Source: Actinomycetospora sp. TBRC 11914
GTDB lineage: Bacteria; Actinomycetota; Actinomycetes; Mycobacteriales; Pseudonocardiaceae
Reading direction: 5' to 3'
NCBI RefSeq assembly: GCF_012933465.1
Contig: NZ_JABBND010000009.1
Location: forward strand, 164,903-228,902
DNA: 64,000 nt
Positions 47,095 through 55,668 of this stretch are shown here, piece after piece. A program made the translations under genes and the position numbers. The stretch's first letter is position 1. The number at the start of each line of letters is the position of its first letter. Below the pieces are notes generated by a model. That model saw only the letters and a list, made by a program, of their open reading frames with translations. It had not been told where the DNA came from and did not search any database.

Positions 47095-48233
47095 CCTCCG
47101 GGACGCGCGGCGCGTCCTGGGCCGAGGACGCCGTCGCCGCGCACGCCGGCGCCGAGCACCTGCGCAGCGAGGAGGCGGTCCTCGAACGGATCGAGCGGGC
47201 CCGCCGGCGTCGCCCGCGGGTGCGCGAGGAGCGGATCACGCTCGCCCACGGCGCGGGCGGCAAGGCGACCGCCACGCTGATCGAGGCGGTGTTCGTCGAC
47301 GCGTTCCGCAACCCCGAGCTGGAGCGGCTCGGCGACGCGGCGGTCGTCGGGGTCGGGGACGCCCGGCTCGCGTTCACCACCGACTCCTACGTCGTCTCCC
47401 CGCTCTTCTTCCCCGGCGGGAACATCGGCGACCTGGCGGTCAACGGCACCGTCAACGACCTCGCCGTCGCCGGCGCCCGGCCCCAGCACCTCTCGGCGGG
47501 CTTCGTGCTGGAGGAGGGCTTCCCGCTCGCGGACCTGCGGCGCATCGTCGACACCATGGCCGCGGCCGCCGCGGCGGCGGGCGTGCAGATCGTCACCGGC
47601 GACACCAAGGTCGTCCAGCGCGGGAAGGCCGACGGCTGCTTCGTCACGACGGCGGGCGTCGGCCTGCTCGACCGGACCGTGGTGCTGGACGCGGGCGCGG
47701 CCCGGCCCGGCGACGCCGTGATCGTGTCCGGGCCGATCGGCGACCACGGCGTGACCGTGATGCTCGCCCGCGGCGACCTCGACGTGGAGTCCGACCTCGT
47801 CTCCGACACCGCGCCGCTGCACACGCTGTGCGCGGCGATCCTCGACGCCGGCGGCCGGGGCGTCCGCGTGATGCGCGACGCCACGCGGGGCGGGGTCGCC
47901 ACGATCCTCAACGAGGTCGCGCGGGCGTCCGGGGCCGCCGTCGTCGTCGACGAGGCAGCCGTCCCGGTCCGCCCCGAGGTCACCGGGGCCGCGGAGCTGC
48001 TCGGGATCGACCCGCTCTACGTGGCGTGCGAGGGGCGGCTGGTGGCGGTGGTCGCCGAGGAGGTCGCCGAGGAGGTGCTCGCGGCGGTGCGGGCGCACCC
48101 CTCCGGCGACGGGGCCGCGGTGATCGGGCGGGTCGCCGACGACCCTCCCGGGCTCGTGCTCCTGCGCACGGCCTTCGGCGGCACCCGGATCGTCGACCTG
48201 CTCGTCGGTGATCCGTTGCCGCGGATCTGTTAG
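47091..48233 (+). CDS. hypE: Carbamoyl dehydratase HypE
   Basis: HypE converts the carbamoyl group placed on its C-terminal Cys by HypF into thiocyanate, the source of the cyanide ligands. The protein ends in PRIC with Cys380. The ITLAHGAGGKATATLIE, TDSYVVSPLFFPGGNIGDLAVN and RDATRGGVATILNEVA motifs are intact. An extra 45 N-terminal residues, Arg/Glu-rich, precede the usual start. It ends the plus-strand hydrogenase operon. Confidence 0.96.
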   Translation: MTSGTRGASWAEDAVAAHAGAEHLRSEEAVLERIERARRRRPRVREERITLAHGAGGKATATLIEAVFVDAFRNPELERLGDAAVVGVGDARLAFTTDSYVVSPLFFPGGNIGDLAVNGTVNDLAVAGARPQHLSAGFVLEEGFPLADLRRIVDTMAAAAAAAGVQIVTGDTKVVQRGKADGCFVTTAGVGLLDRTVVLDAGAARPGDAVIVSGPIGDHGVTVMLARGDLDVESDLVSDTAPLHTLCAAILDAGGRGVRVMRDATRGGVATILNEVARASGAAVVVDEAAVPVRPEVTGAAELLGIDPLYVACEGRLVAVVAEEVAEEVLAAVRAHPSGDGAAVIGRVADDPPGLVLLRTAFGGTRIVDLLVGDPLPRIC

Positions 48234-48244
48234 GTGCCCTCCGG

Positions 48245-48292
48245 GCTCGTGAGCACTAACTGTCGGTATAGCGACAGTTAGTGCTCACGAGC
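48245..48292. terminator. 21-bp perfect inverted repeat between convergent hydrogenase operons
   Basis: GCTCGTGAGCACTAACTGTC plus G (48245-48265) is exactly complementary to 48272-48292, with the 6-base loop GTATAG. It separates hypE from the convergent SIS gene and is the longest perfect hairpin seen in the window. The stop codon of the SIS gene (48278-48280) lies inside the right arm, so the terminator also encodes that protein's last residues. Confidence 0.85.
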
Positions 48293-48940
48293 GCGAAGCG
48301 CGCCCCGGACGAGTTCGGCGAGCACCTGGTAGACGGTCGTCTGCGCCTCCTGGATGCGGTGCACCGACGACGACGGCATGACGAACAGGTGGTCGACGGT
48401 GCCCGGCTCGGCCATGGCGCCCCCGTCGCCCCCGGCCAGCCCGACCGTGGTCATCCCGACCCGTCGCGCGGCCGCGAGCCCGGCCAGCACGTTGCGCGAC
48501 CCGCCGCTGGTGGAGAGCGCGACCGCGACGTCGCCCGGGCGTCCCGTCGCGGCGATCGGCCGGGCGAAGACGACCTCGAACGAGACGTCGTTGGAGAGCG
48601 CGGTGAGCACCGCGACGTCGGCGGTCAGCGCCACGGCGGGCAGGGCGGGGCCCGGGGCGCCCGGTGCGGTGAAGCACGCCGCGACCGCCTGCGCGTCGGT
48701 GCTGCTCCCCCCGTTGCCGAACGCGACCAGCCGCCCGCCCGCCGCGAACGACGCCGCCACGTCCCGCGCGCAGCGGGCGATCCCCTCGGCGTGCTCGGCG
48801 GCGACCCGGCTCCGGACCGCCTCGATCTCGGCGACCTTCTCGCGGGTGGAGGTGGTGACCTCGGCGAGCACCCGCTCGCCCGACCCGGCGTCGACCGAGC
48901 CGGGGTAGAGGAACGGGTAGAGCGACTCGAGCCCGCTCAC
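48278..48940 (-). CDS. SIS-domain sugar isomerase-like protein 1 (GmhA-like)
   Basis: The 220-residue SIS-domain protein resembles sedoheptulose-7-phosphate isomerases. The sugar-phosphate loop VAFGNGGSSTDAQAVAACF matches GmhA closely, as do STSGGSRNVLAGL and SSSVHRIQEAQTTVYQVLAELV. A 35-residue N-terminal extension precedes the domain. The GTG at 48940 overlaps the upstream SIS gene by four bases. Such proteins recur at actinobacterial hydrogenase loci without a known role. Confidence 0.85.
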   Translation of the reverse strand: MSGLESLYPFLYPGSVDAGSGERVLAEVTTSTREKVAEIEAVRSRVAAEHAEGIARCARDVAASFAAGGRLVAFGNGGSSTDAQAVAACFTAPGAPGPALPAVALTADVAVLTALSNDVSFEVVFARPIAATGRPGDVAVALSTSGGSRNVLAGLAAARRVGMTTVGLAGGDGGAMAEPGTVDHLFVMPSSSVHRIQEAQTTVYQVLAELVRGALRAREH

Positions 48941-49548
48941 GCGGCGCCCTCCCCCAGCGAGTCGGGGTCGTCGAGGAAGACGTGCACCAGTTCCCAGAGC
49001 ACGTGGTAGACCGTCACGTGGATCTCCCTGACCACCGCGGGATCCGGCGAGCGCGCGACGACGAGGTGGTCGACGTCGGCCGACCCGGCGAGCCGCCCGC
49101 CGTCGCCGCCGGCGAGCGCGACGGTCAGCAGCCCGCGGGCGCGCGCGACGGCGAGGCCACGCTCGACGTCCGCGCCGTTCCCGTCCGGCGACAGCCCCAG
49201 CGCGATGTCCCCGGGCACCGCGAGGCAGCGCAGCGGCGCCGCGAAGACCTCGTCGGGTCCCTCGGCGGCGAGCACCGCGGTGAGCGTCGCGGGGTCGTTC
49301 ACCAGCGACAGGGCCGGGAGGGCCCGCTTGCCGACCAGCACCGGGTGGACGAACTCGACGGCGAGGTGGGCGGCGTCCGCGGCCGCGGCGCCGCTGCCGA
49401 AGGTGAGCAGCCGCCCGCCGGCGTGGAACCGGCGCGCCATCGCCCGGCACGTGAGGGCCACCGCCCCGGCGTCGTCGGCGAGGGACGCGGTCGCGGCGCG
49501 CCGCCGGTCGAACGCCGCCCGGACCGACGACGCCGTCACCTCACCCAT
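48937..49548 (-). CDS. SIS-domain protein 2 (divergent GmhA-like)
   Basis: The 203-residue paralogue of the adjacent SIS protein keeps the fold (LLTFGSGAAAADAAHLAVEF; REIHVTVYHVLWELVHVFL). It has changed the sugar-phosphate loop: GNGGSS becomes GSGAAA, and STSGGSRN becomes SPDGNGAD. It may be a non-catalytic partner of protein 1 in a heteromer. The start at 49548 overlaps the hypF 3' end by eight bases. Confidence 0.82.
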   Translation of the reverse strand: MGEVTASSVRAAFDRRRAATASLADDAGAVALTCRAMARRFHAGGRLLTFGSGAAAADAAHLAVEFVHPVLVGKRALPALSLVNDPATLTAVLAAEGPDEVFAAPLRCLAVPGDIALGLSPDGNGADVERGLAVARARGLLTVALAGGDGGRLAGSADVDHLVVARSPDPAVVREIHVTVYHVLWELVHVFLDDPDSLGEGAA

Positions 49549-51820
49549 GGCCTCCCCCGATCTCCCGCGCCGCCGCCACCGCGACCTGGCCGAGGCTGAT
49601 CCCACCGTCGGTGCACGGCACCCGGGTCGGCACCAGTACCGCGAGGCCCAGCGCCTCGAGCCCGGAGCGGACCCGCTCGAGCAGCACCTCGTTGACGAAC
49701 ACCCCGCCGGAGAGCACCGCGGTGCGGACGCCGCGCTCCGCGGCCGCCGCGCCGGCCGCCCGCACCGTGGCGTCGGCGAGACCGTGGTGGAAGCGGGCGG
49801 CGATCCGCCCGGGCGCCACCCCGCGGCGCAGGTCGTCGGCCGCCGCGCGCACCAGGTCGATGCCCGCGATCAGCCCGCCGTCGACCGCGGCCGGGTAGGC
49901 CCCGCGCTCCCCCGGGTCGACCAGCTGTTCGAGCTCGACCGCCGCCTGGCCCTCGTAGGTCACCGTGTCGCGGACCCCCACCAGGGCGGCCACGGCGTCG
50001 AAGACCCGACCGGCGCTGGACGTGGGCGGGGAGGCGACCCCGGAGCGGGCCATCGCGGTCACCGCGTCCCAGGCGTCCCCGTGCCGGTCCCGGACGGCGA
50101 GGCCGGGCTCGTCGGGCAGGTACGCGGCGGCCATCCGCCACGGCTCGCGCACGGCGGCCGCCCCGCCGGGCAGCGGGACGTAGGCCAGGTGCCCGAGCCG
50201 TTCGCAGCCGGCGAGGTCGGCCAGCAGCAACTCACCGCCCCAGACCGCGCCGTCGAGCCCGAGCCCGGTGCCGTCGAAGGCCACGCCGAGCACCGGCGGG
50301 TCCTCGGGGGTGCGGCCGTGCTCGGCGAGGCACGCCGCGACGTGCGCGTGGTGGTGCTGCACCCCGACGAGCTCGACGCCGTCCCCCGCCTCCTCGCGCT
50401 CCACCGCCTCCTTCGTCGACAGGTAGTCGGGGTGCAGGTCGTGGGCGAGCACCGCCGGCTCCACCCCGAAGAGCCGCGCCAGGTGCCCCGTCATGTGGCG
50501 GAACGCGCGCCACGCCTCGGGGTTGGTCAGGTCGCCGAGGTGCGGGGAGAGGACGGCGCGCCGCCCGCGGAGCAGGCAGACGGTGCTCTTCACCTCGGCG
50601 CCGAGCCCGAGGACCGGCCGGGGGGCGCCGAAGCCGAGCGCGATCGGCTCCGGCGCGTACCCGCGGGCACGGCGCACCGGCAGCTCGGCGCCGCGGTGCA
50701 TCCGGACCACCGAGTCCTCGGCACGGACGTGGATCGGGCGGTCGTGGACGAGGAAGCCGTCGACCAGCGGCCCGAGCCGGTCCCGGGCGTCGTCGTCGGC
50801 CACGGCGATCGGCTCGTCGGAGAGGTTGCCGCTGGTCAGCACGAACGCGGCGCCCAGCTCCGTCGCGAGCAGGTGGTGCAGCGGGGTGTAGGGCAGCATG
50901 ACGCCGAGGTCGCGGTTGCCCGGGGCGACCGCGTCGGCGACCGGGGCGCCCGGCCGGCGGCGCAGCAGCGTGATCGGTCGCCGCCGCGACGACAGCACCG
51001 CCGCCGCGGCCTCGTCGACGACGACGAGCCCGCCCGCGGCCGCGAGGTCGGCCACCATCACCGCGAACGGCTTCTGGTCGCGTCGCTTGGCCGCCCGCAG
51101 CCGCGAGACGGCGGCCGCGTCGTCGGCGCGGGCCGCGAGGTGGTAGCCGCCGAGCCCCTTGACCGCGAGGACGGCGCCGTCGGCCAGGGCCGCGGCGGCG
51201 GCCCGCACCGGGTCGTCGTCGGGACCCCCGAGGCCGGTCAGCCGCAGCGTCGGTCCGCAGGCCGGGCAGCAGGTGGGCTGGGCGTGGAAGCGCCGGTCGG
51301 CCGGGTCGTGGTACTCGGCGGCGCAGGCCGCGCACATCGCGAACCCGGCCATCGTCGTGGTGACCCGGTCGTAGGGGACGTCGCGGACGATGGTGAAGCG
51401 GGGCCCGCAGTGCGTGCAGTTGGTGAAGGCGTAGCGGTGGCGGCGGTCGGCCGGGTCGGACACCTCGGCCAGGCAGTCGGCGCAGGGGGCGGTGTCGGCG
51501 GAGACGAGCGCGTCGCGGTGCCCGGTGACCCGGCTCGGGCCGATGACGAAGGTGCTCTCCCCGCACGGCGGCAGGGCGGCGACGCTGACCGTGTCGACGA
51601 CGGCGAGGGCCGGCGGCCGCTGCCGGAGGGTGGCGACGAACGCGTCGACGCCCTCGGGCGAGCCCTCGACCTCGGCGACCACCCCGGCGTCGTCGTTCCC
51701 GACGAACCCGCCGAGGTCGTGCGCCGCCGCCAGCGCGTGCACGAAGGGCCGGAAGCCGACGCCCTGCACGATCCCGGACACCCGTACCCGTACCCGCGTC
51801 CGGGCGGGGGCGGCGGTCAT
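49541..51820 (-). CDS. hypF: Carbamoyltransferase HypF
   Basis: HypF makes the carbamoyl group from carbamoyl phosphate and passes it to HypE. The 759 residues contain an acylphosphatase domain (GIVQGVGFRPFVHALA), two zinc-finger motifs (CADC, CTHC, CAAC and CPAC pairs, about residues 105-185), a YrdC-like domain (LAVKGLGGYHLAARADD) and a Kae1-like carbamoyl-transfer domain with VQHHHAHVAACLAEHG. The ATG at 51820 overlaps the HupF-like gene by four bases. Confidence 0.96.
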   Translation of the reverse strand: MTAAPARTRVRVRVSGIVQGVGFRPFVHALAAAHDLGGFVGNDDAGVVAEVEGSPEGVDAFVATLRQRPPALAVVDTVSVAALPPCGESTFVIGPSRVTGHRDALVSADTAPCADCLAEVSDPADRRHRYAFTNCTHCGPRFTIVRDVPYDRVTTTMAGFAMCAACAAEYHDPADRRFHAQPTCCPACGPTLRLTGLGGPDDDPVRAAAAALADGAVLAVKGLGGYHLAARADDAAAVSRLRAAKRRDQKPFAVMVADLAAAGGLVVVDEAAAAVLSSRRRPITLLRRRPGAPVADAVAPGNRDLGVMLPYTPLHHLLATELGAAFVLTSGNLSDEPIAVADDDARDRLGPLVDGFLVHDRPIHVRAEDSVVRMHRGAELPVRRARGYAPEPIALGFGAPRPVLGLGAEVKSTVCLLRGRRAVLSPHLGDLTNPEAWRAFRHMTGHLARLFGVEPAVLAHDLHPDYLSTKEAVEREEAGDGVELVGVQHHHAHVAACLAEHGRTPEDPPVLGVAFDGTGLGLDGAVWGGELLLADLAGCERLGHLAYVPLPGGAAAVREPWRMAAAYLPDEPGLAVRDRHGDAWDAVTAMARSGVASPPTSSAGRVFDAVAALVGVRDTVTYEGQAAVELEQLVDPGERGAYPAAVDGGLIAGIDLVRAAADDLRRGVAPGRIAARFHHGLADATVRAAGAAAAERGVRTAVLSGGVFVNEVLLERVRSGLEALGLAVLVPTRVPCTDGGISLGQVAVAAAREIGGGHG

Positions 51821-52068
51821 CGGTCCACGGGCGACGGCGCCGGGGCCCCGGCGGGCCCGAGGCGGGCGATCGCCTCCTTGGCGTGGACCAGCACGACGTC
51901 CCCGACGGCGGCGTCGACGAGCGCCACCGAGACCTCCTCGACGCCGCGGCCGTTGTCCACCCGGGCCAGACCGTCGTCGCCGAGCGCCAGCACGGTGACG
52001 GGGACGGCCTCGTCGGAGCAGGTCACGCACACCTCGCCGTCGCAGTGCGGCACCTCCGCGGGGCTCAC
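51817..52068 (-). CDS. Second HypC/HupF-like chaperone with N-terminal extension
   Basis: The 83-residue protein is a HypC/HupF-type barrel (VPVTVLALGDDGLARVDNG; VGDVVLVHAKEAIARLGP). In place of the usual MC start it has a 20-residue leader with three cysteines (PHCDGEVCVTCSDEA). This variant accompanies group 1h loci and may serve this large subunit specifically. It starts at the GTG at 52068 and overlaps padR and hypF by four bases each. Confidence 0.85.
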   Translation of the reverse strand: MSPAEVPHCDGEVCVTCSDEAVPVTVLALGDDGLARVDNGRGVEEVSVALVDAAVGDVVLVHAKEAIARLGPAGAPAPSPVDR

Positions 52069-52445
52069 GGGCCGGTCCCCGGCCGCCGTGGGCCCTCGCC
52101 GCCGACCGTCGACACCAGCGACGCCTCCCCGCAGCGCGCCAGGAACAGGTGCACGAGGTGGTGGGTGACCTCGAGGAGCTCGATCTGGTGGCGCAGGCAC
52201 TGGGTGCCGGCCACCGTCAGCGAGTAGGTGCGCCGGGCGGGGCCCGAGCCCGAGGTCGTCCACGTCGACCGGACGAGCCCGTCCCGCTCGAACGCGCGCA
52301 GCGTGCGGTAGACGCCGCCGGGGTCCAGGTCGTCGATGAACGCGGCGTGCAGCCGCTCGACGAGGTCGTACCCGTGGGCGGGGCGCTCCCGGAGCAGGAG
52401 CAGCAGGCAGGGGCGGATGAAGTTCCGCGGTTCGCACTCGCCCAT
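52065..52445 (-). CDS. PadR family transcriptional regulator
   Basis: The 126-residue regulator has a PadR winged helix (RPCLLLLLRERPAHGYDLVE; PGGVYRTLRAFERDGLVRST) and a short C-terminal dimerisation helix. It is the first gene of the minus-strand hydrogenase operon (padR-hupF-hypF-SIS2-SIS1) and its likely regulator. An N-terminal Cys (MGECEPRNF) might sense redox state; this is speculation. The gap to the divergent protease gene is 193 bases. Confidence 0.9.
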   Translation of the reverse strand: MGECEPRNFIRPCLLLLLRERPAHGYDLVERLHAAFIDDLDPGGVYRTLRAFERDGLVRSTWTTSGSGPARRTYSLTVAGTQCLRHQIELLEVTHHLVHLFLARCGEASLVSTVGGEGPRRPGTGP

Positions 52446-52471
52446 CGCGATGCCCCAGGCCGACCCGGATG

Positions 52472-52482
52472 TGTCGCCGACA
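52472..52482. promoter_or_regulatory. Short palindrome upstream of padR
   Basis: TGTCG-C-CGACA is a perfect 5-bp inverted repeat 27 bases upstream of the PadR start in the divergent gap. It is a possible operator but short enough to occur by chance in such DNA. Confidence 0.25.
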
Positions 52483-52638
52483 ACGATCCCGCCGTCGGGT
52501 GCGTCCGATCAGGGCCGTTGGGCCCCGGCGGTGAGGCCGAGCGGCCTTCTCAGCACAGCTCGGCCGACTTCACAGACGACTCTTCGGTTCCGCGCGTAAT
52601 CCCTGGTACGAGGGCCGAGGGCCCAGCCGAGGTGGACC

Positions 52639-53853
52639 ATGGACACGCAGCAGACCGACCCTTCCCGACCGCGCCCGCCGCACCGTGCCGCGCGCCGGCG
52701 CCGGGCCCTCGTCGTCGGGGCCGTCGCCCTCGCCCTCACCGTCGGCGCCTCGACCGGCGCCGCGCTCGACGCGATCGCCTCCCCGACGACGACGGCGGCC
52801 GCGGTGCCCGACCGGCACGGCGTCGGCGGCGGGCAGGGCGGCGACGGGCAGTCCCAGCAGACGGGGACCCCCGCGACCGCCCAGGAACAGACCGGCGTCG
52901 TCGACGTCGACACCGTCCTCGACTACGGCACCGGTGAGGCCGCGGGCACCGGCATCGTCCTCACGGCCGGCGGCGAGATCCTGACCAACAACCACGTCGT
53001 CGAGGGCTCGACGGCCATCCACGTCACCGACGTGACCAGCGGGAGGACCTACACCGCGACGGTCGTCGGGACCGACGCCACCGACGACGTCGCCGTCCTG
53101 GCGCTGCAGGGCGCCTCCGGCCTGACCCCCGCGACCCTCGCGTCCGCCGACGCGCAGGGCGCGGTCCGCGCCGGCACCGCGGTGACCGCCGTCGGCAACG
53201 CCGGGGGCACCGGCGGGACCCCCTCGGCCGCGCCGGGGACCGTGCTCGCGCTCGGGCAGACCATCACCGCCTCCGACGAGACGTCCGCGTCCGACTCGGA
53301 GAACCTCGCCGGGATGATCGAGGTCGACGCGGCCGTCCAGTCAGGCGACTCCGGGGGGCCGCTGTACGCCGACGGCGCCGTGATCGGCATCGACACCGCG
53401 GCGTCGGCGTCGTCGGGACCGGGGTACCGGACCGCGGCGGACGAGCAAGCCGCGGCCCCGACGACCGGCTACGCCATCCCGATCGGGAAGGCCCTGCAGA
53501 TCGCGCAGCAGATCACCTCGGGCGTCGACGACGGCACCGTCCACCAGGGCTACCCGGCGTTCCTCGGCGTGCAGGTCGCGTCGCAGGCCGTGGAGCAGAC
53601 CTCGGAGGGTGCGGGCGCCGCGGACGGCGCGCCGCTCACCGGGGTCGTGTCCGGCTCGCCCGCCGCCTCCGCCGGGCTGGCCGCCGGCGACACCGTGACC
53701 GCCGTCGACGGGCAGAGCACCGCGTCCGCGGACCAGCTCTCGTCGGCGCTCGCGGGCCACCACGTCGGCGACCGGGTGCAGGTCAGCTGGACCGACCAGG
53801 CCGGCACCTCGCACACCGCCACGGTCACGCTCGCGGCCGGCCCGGCCGCCTGA
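52639..53853 (+). CDS. HtrA/DegP-like serine protease with PDZ domain
   Basis: The 404-residue membrane-anchored protease has a basic cytoplasmic leader and one helix (about 23-45). The trypsin-like domain has His119 (LTNNHVVEG), Asp150 (DATDDVAVL) and Ser238 (SGDSGGPLY). A PDZ domain follows from about 300 (GVVSGSPAASAGLAAGDTVT). It acts in the cell envelope on misfolded or specific proteins. The chosen start ATG at 52639 gives MDTQQTDPSRPR. Confidence 0.92.
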   Translation: MDTQQTDPSRPRPPHRAARRRRALVVGAVALALTVGASTGAALDAIASPTTTAAAVPDRHGVGGGQGGDGQSQQTGTPATAQEQTGVVDVDTVLDYGTGEAAGTGIVLTAGGEILTNNHVVEGSTAIHVTDVTSGRTYTATVVGTDATDDVAVLALQGASGLTPATLASADAQGAVRAGTAVTAVGNAGGTGGTPSAAPGTVLALGQTITASDETSASDSENLAGMIEVDAAVQSGDSGGPLYADGAVIGIDTAASASSGPGYRTAADEQAAAPTTGYAIPIGKALQIAQQITSGVDDGTVHQGYPAFLGVQVASQAVEQTSEGAGAADGAPLTGVVSGSPAASAGLAAGDTVTAVDGQSTASADQLSSALAGHHVGDRVQVSWTDQAGTSHTATVTLAAGPAA

Positions 53854-53866
53854 CCCCAGCGCAGCA

Positions 53867-53914
53867 CCGAGTGGGCTCCCACGGCTGCCCCCGCGACCGT
53901 GGGGGTCCACTCGG
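53867..53914 (+). terminator. Hairpin terminator after the HtrA-like gene
   Basis: CCGAGTGG (53867-53874) pairs with CCACTCGG (53907-53914), and CCCACGG (53878-53884) pairs with CCGTGGG (53897-53903), with a 3-by-3 internal loop and a 12-base apical loop. It begins 14 bases after the protease stop. Confidence 0.7.
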
Positions 53915-53983
53915 CGACGCCGGGCCCGGCCGGGTTGGGTCCCGGCACGACGGGTACCCCGCCGACCTTGGGGGTAGCGACGG

Positions 53984-54337
53984 ATGCCACGGAACGAGCA
54001 CGGTCAGGACCGGCGTGACGTCGGCCTGCCCGGCCGCCGCGGCGCCGGGGGCCGGCCGGTGGACGTCGCGTTCGCGCCGTCCGCGGCGACGTTCCGCCCG
54101 GCGGCCCCGACGGGGTCACGCCCCGAGCCCGCCCACGCCCACCGGCCCGCGACCGCGCGGAGCCTCCGTCCCGTCCTGCTCGGCCTGGCCACGACCCTCG
54201 TCGTCTTCGCCCTCGCCGTCGCCCTCGTCACGGTGCTCGAGGTGGTCGTGGACCACCCGCTCTCCGGCGGTGACCCGGGCGCGACCACGCTCGGCGAGCT
54301 CATCCACCCGCGCCTCGCGCCGGGGGTGACGCGCTAG
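53984..54337 (+). CDS. Hypothetical single-helix membrane protein
   Basis: The 117-residue frame encodes a long basic, Pro/Ala/Arg-rich N-terminal region (to about 62), one transmembrane helix (LLGLATTLVVFALAVALVTV) and a short C-terminal tail. The stop overlaps that of convergent cbtA (CTAG). I do not recognise a family; the clear helix and codon bias support a gene, but the start is uncertain. Confidence 0.5.
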   Translation: MPRNEHGQDRRDVGLPGRRGAGGRPVDVAFAPSAATFRPAAPTGSRPEPAHAHRPATARSLRPVLLGLATTLVVFALAVALVTVLEVVVDHPLSGGDPGATTLGELIHPRLAPGVTR

Positions 54338-55191
54338 GCCGGCGTCGACACGGGCACGGACCCGGCGTCGTCCCGGGAACGTGCCGTGGCCCGCTCGGCC
54401 AGCGCGCCGAACACCAGCCCCAGCACGCCCCACAGCAGGAGCTGCGCGGTGACGGAGGACAGCCGGAAGGCGTAGAGCAGGTCGGCGTCGAAGCCGGGGA
54501 ACACGATCCGGCCCGCCGCGTCGCGCAGCGGCTGGGGCGTCTCGCCGACCGCGGGGCCGTAGGTGGCGACGTTCGTCGCGAGCTCGCCGAGCGAGGGCAG
54601 CACCGTCATGAGGATCCCGGCGAGCACGACGTACACGGCCCCGCCGACCAGCGTCGCGCTCCACGTGCCCAGGCGCGCCGACAGCCGGCGTCCGACGAGC
54701 GTCGCCACCACGAGGAACACCACCGAGCCGAGCAACATCGCCAGGTAGAGCGCCGACCGGTCGCCGATGGTCTCCTCGTGCCCGACGGCCGGCGGGTCGG
54801 CCGGGTACTTGACGAACGGCGTGGCGTAGACGGTCAGGAAGCCCGCGCCGGCGACGGCGAGCGCGAGCACCCGGGGCCGCCAGGTGACGTGCGGCTGGGC
54901 GAGCGTGTAGACGACGGCGAACAGCAGGCCGAGCGCGACGCCGGCCAGCACGGTGCCGGCCCCGAGGCCGAGGGTGCCCTGCACGGTCCGGCTGAAGATC
55001 TCGGCGCCCGTGTCGTGGCCCGGCTGCCCCGCCGCCGCGGCGAGCGCGTCCTCGGCCTCGCCGCGGCCCTCCTCGTAGTCGACGGCCCGGCCGATCAGCG
55101 GCTCGGCGACGACCCGGGCGACGCCGAACGCGACGAGCCCCCCGATCCCGCCGGCCAGGGCGGCCCGCGGGATCACCGCCTTCGCGGGCAT
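54334..55191 (-). CDS. cbtA: CbtA family cobalt transporter subunit
   Basis: The 285-residue protein has about six to seven transmembrane helices. It has the CbtA features near the N-terminus (AALAGGIGGLVAFGVARVVAEPLIGRA), the middle TVYATPFVKYPADPPAVG loop and ETIGDRSALYLAML. CbtA with CbtB forms a proposed cobalt uptake system. The ATG at 55191 shares one base with the cbtB stop (TGATG). Nickel uptake for the nearby hydrogenase is an alternative role. Confidence 0.88.
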   Translation of the reverse strand: MPAKAVIPRAALAGGIGGLVAFGVARVVAEPLIGRAVDYEEGRGEAEDALAAAAGQPGHDTGAEIFSRTVQGTLGLGAGTVLAGVALGLLFAVVYTLAQPHVTWRPRVLALAVAGAGFLTVYATPFVKYPADPPAVGHEETIGDRSALYLAMLLGSVVFLVVATLVGRRLSARLGTWSATLVGGAVYVVLAGILMTVLPSLGELATNVATYGPAVGETPQPLRDAAGRIVFPGFDADLLYAFRLSSVTAQLLLWGVLGLVFGALAERATARSRDDAGSVPVSTPA

Positions 55192-55403
55192 CAGTGACAC
55201 GGGAAGCCCAGGACGTGGCGCGCGTCGTGCACGAACTCGTGGACGACCATCGTGTTCCCGAAGAGCGACGTCGCACCCTCGTCGAACCCGAGGACGTAGA
55301 AGAGCAGCAGGCCGACGACGAGCGCACCGACCAGGTACGGCAGGTTGCCGACGGCGGTGGTCGCAGTGGCGCGGGCGCGCGCGGTGGCACGGGCAGTGGT
55401 CAC
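55191..55403 (-). CDS. cbtB: CbtB family cobalt transporter subunit
   Basis: The 70-residue protein has one transmembrane helix (LPYLVGALVVGLLLFYVLGF) and the family's C-terminal histidine-rich metal-binding tail, VVHEFVHDARHVLGFPCH. It starts at the GTG at 55403, preceded by AAGGGAC. It is the first gene of a two-gene operon with cbtA. Confidence 0.88.
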   Translation of the reverse strand: MTTARATARARATATTAVGNLPYLVGALVVGLLLFYVLGFDEGATSLFGNTMVVHEFVHDARHVLGFPCH

Positions 55404-55437
55404 GAGGTGTCCCTTCACCGGAGCCTGACGCCCGGGG

Positions 55438-55466
55438 ACGCTACGGAGGGCACCGCGACAGGTCAA
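55438..55466 (-). promoter_or_regulatory. Candidate cbtBA promoter
   Basis: On the minus strand TTGACC (55461-55466), a 17-base spacer and TAGCGT (55438-55443) form a good SigA-type promoter 35 bases before cbtB. Immediately upstream, CACCTGATGAAGTG (plus strand 55475-55488) is an imperfect palindrome (five of seven pairs) that could bind a metal-responsive repressor. The short leader leaves no room for a cobalamin riboswitch. Confidence 0.55.
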
Positions 55467-55668
55467 TGCCTCAGCACCTGATGAAGTGTCGCACTGAGAA
55501 CGACGTTCCTCCCGACGGCGAGGCCTGGTAGGCCGTCCGCCGCATCCCGACGACGGCGGGCGCTCGGGCGCGACCGCCGGGCGAGGCCCCCCGGCCCGGG
55601 TTCTCAGGACCGGCCTCGGCCGCACCGGCCGCCTCCTAGCGTCCTGGCGACCCACGGAAGGGGTGCGT

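Noticed and set aside
55404..55668. Cobalamin riboswitch ahead of cbtBA
   Set aside because: I looked for the B12 box and the receptor-loop sequences and found none; a good promoter lies only 35 bases before the gene.
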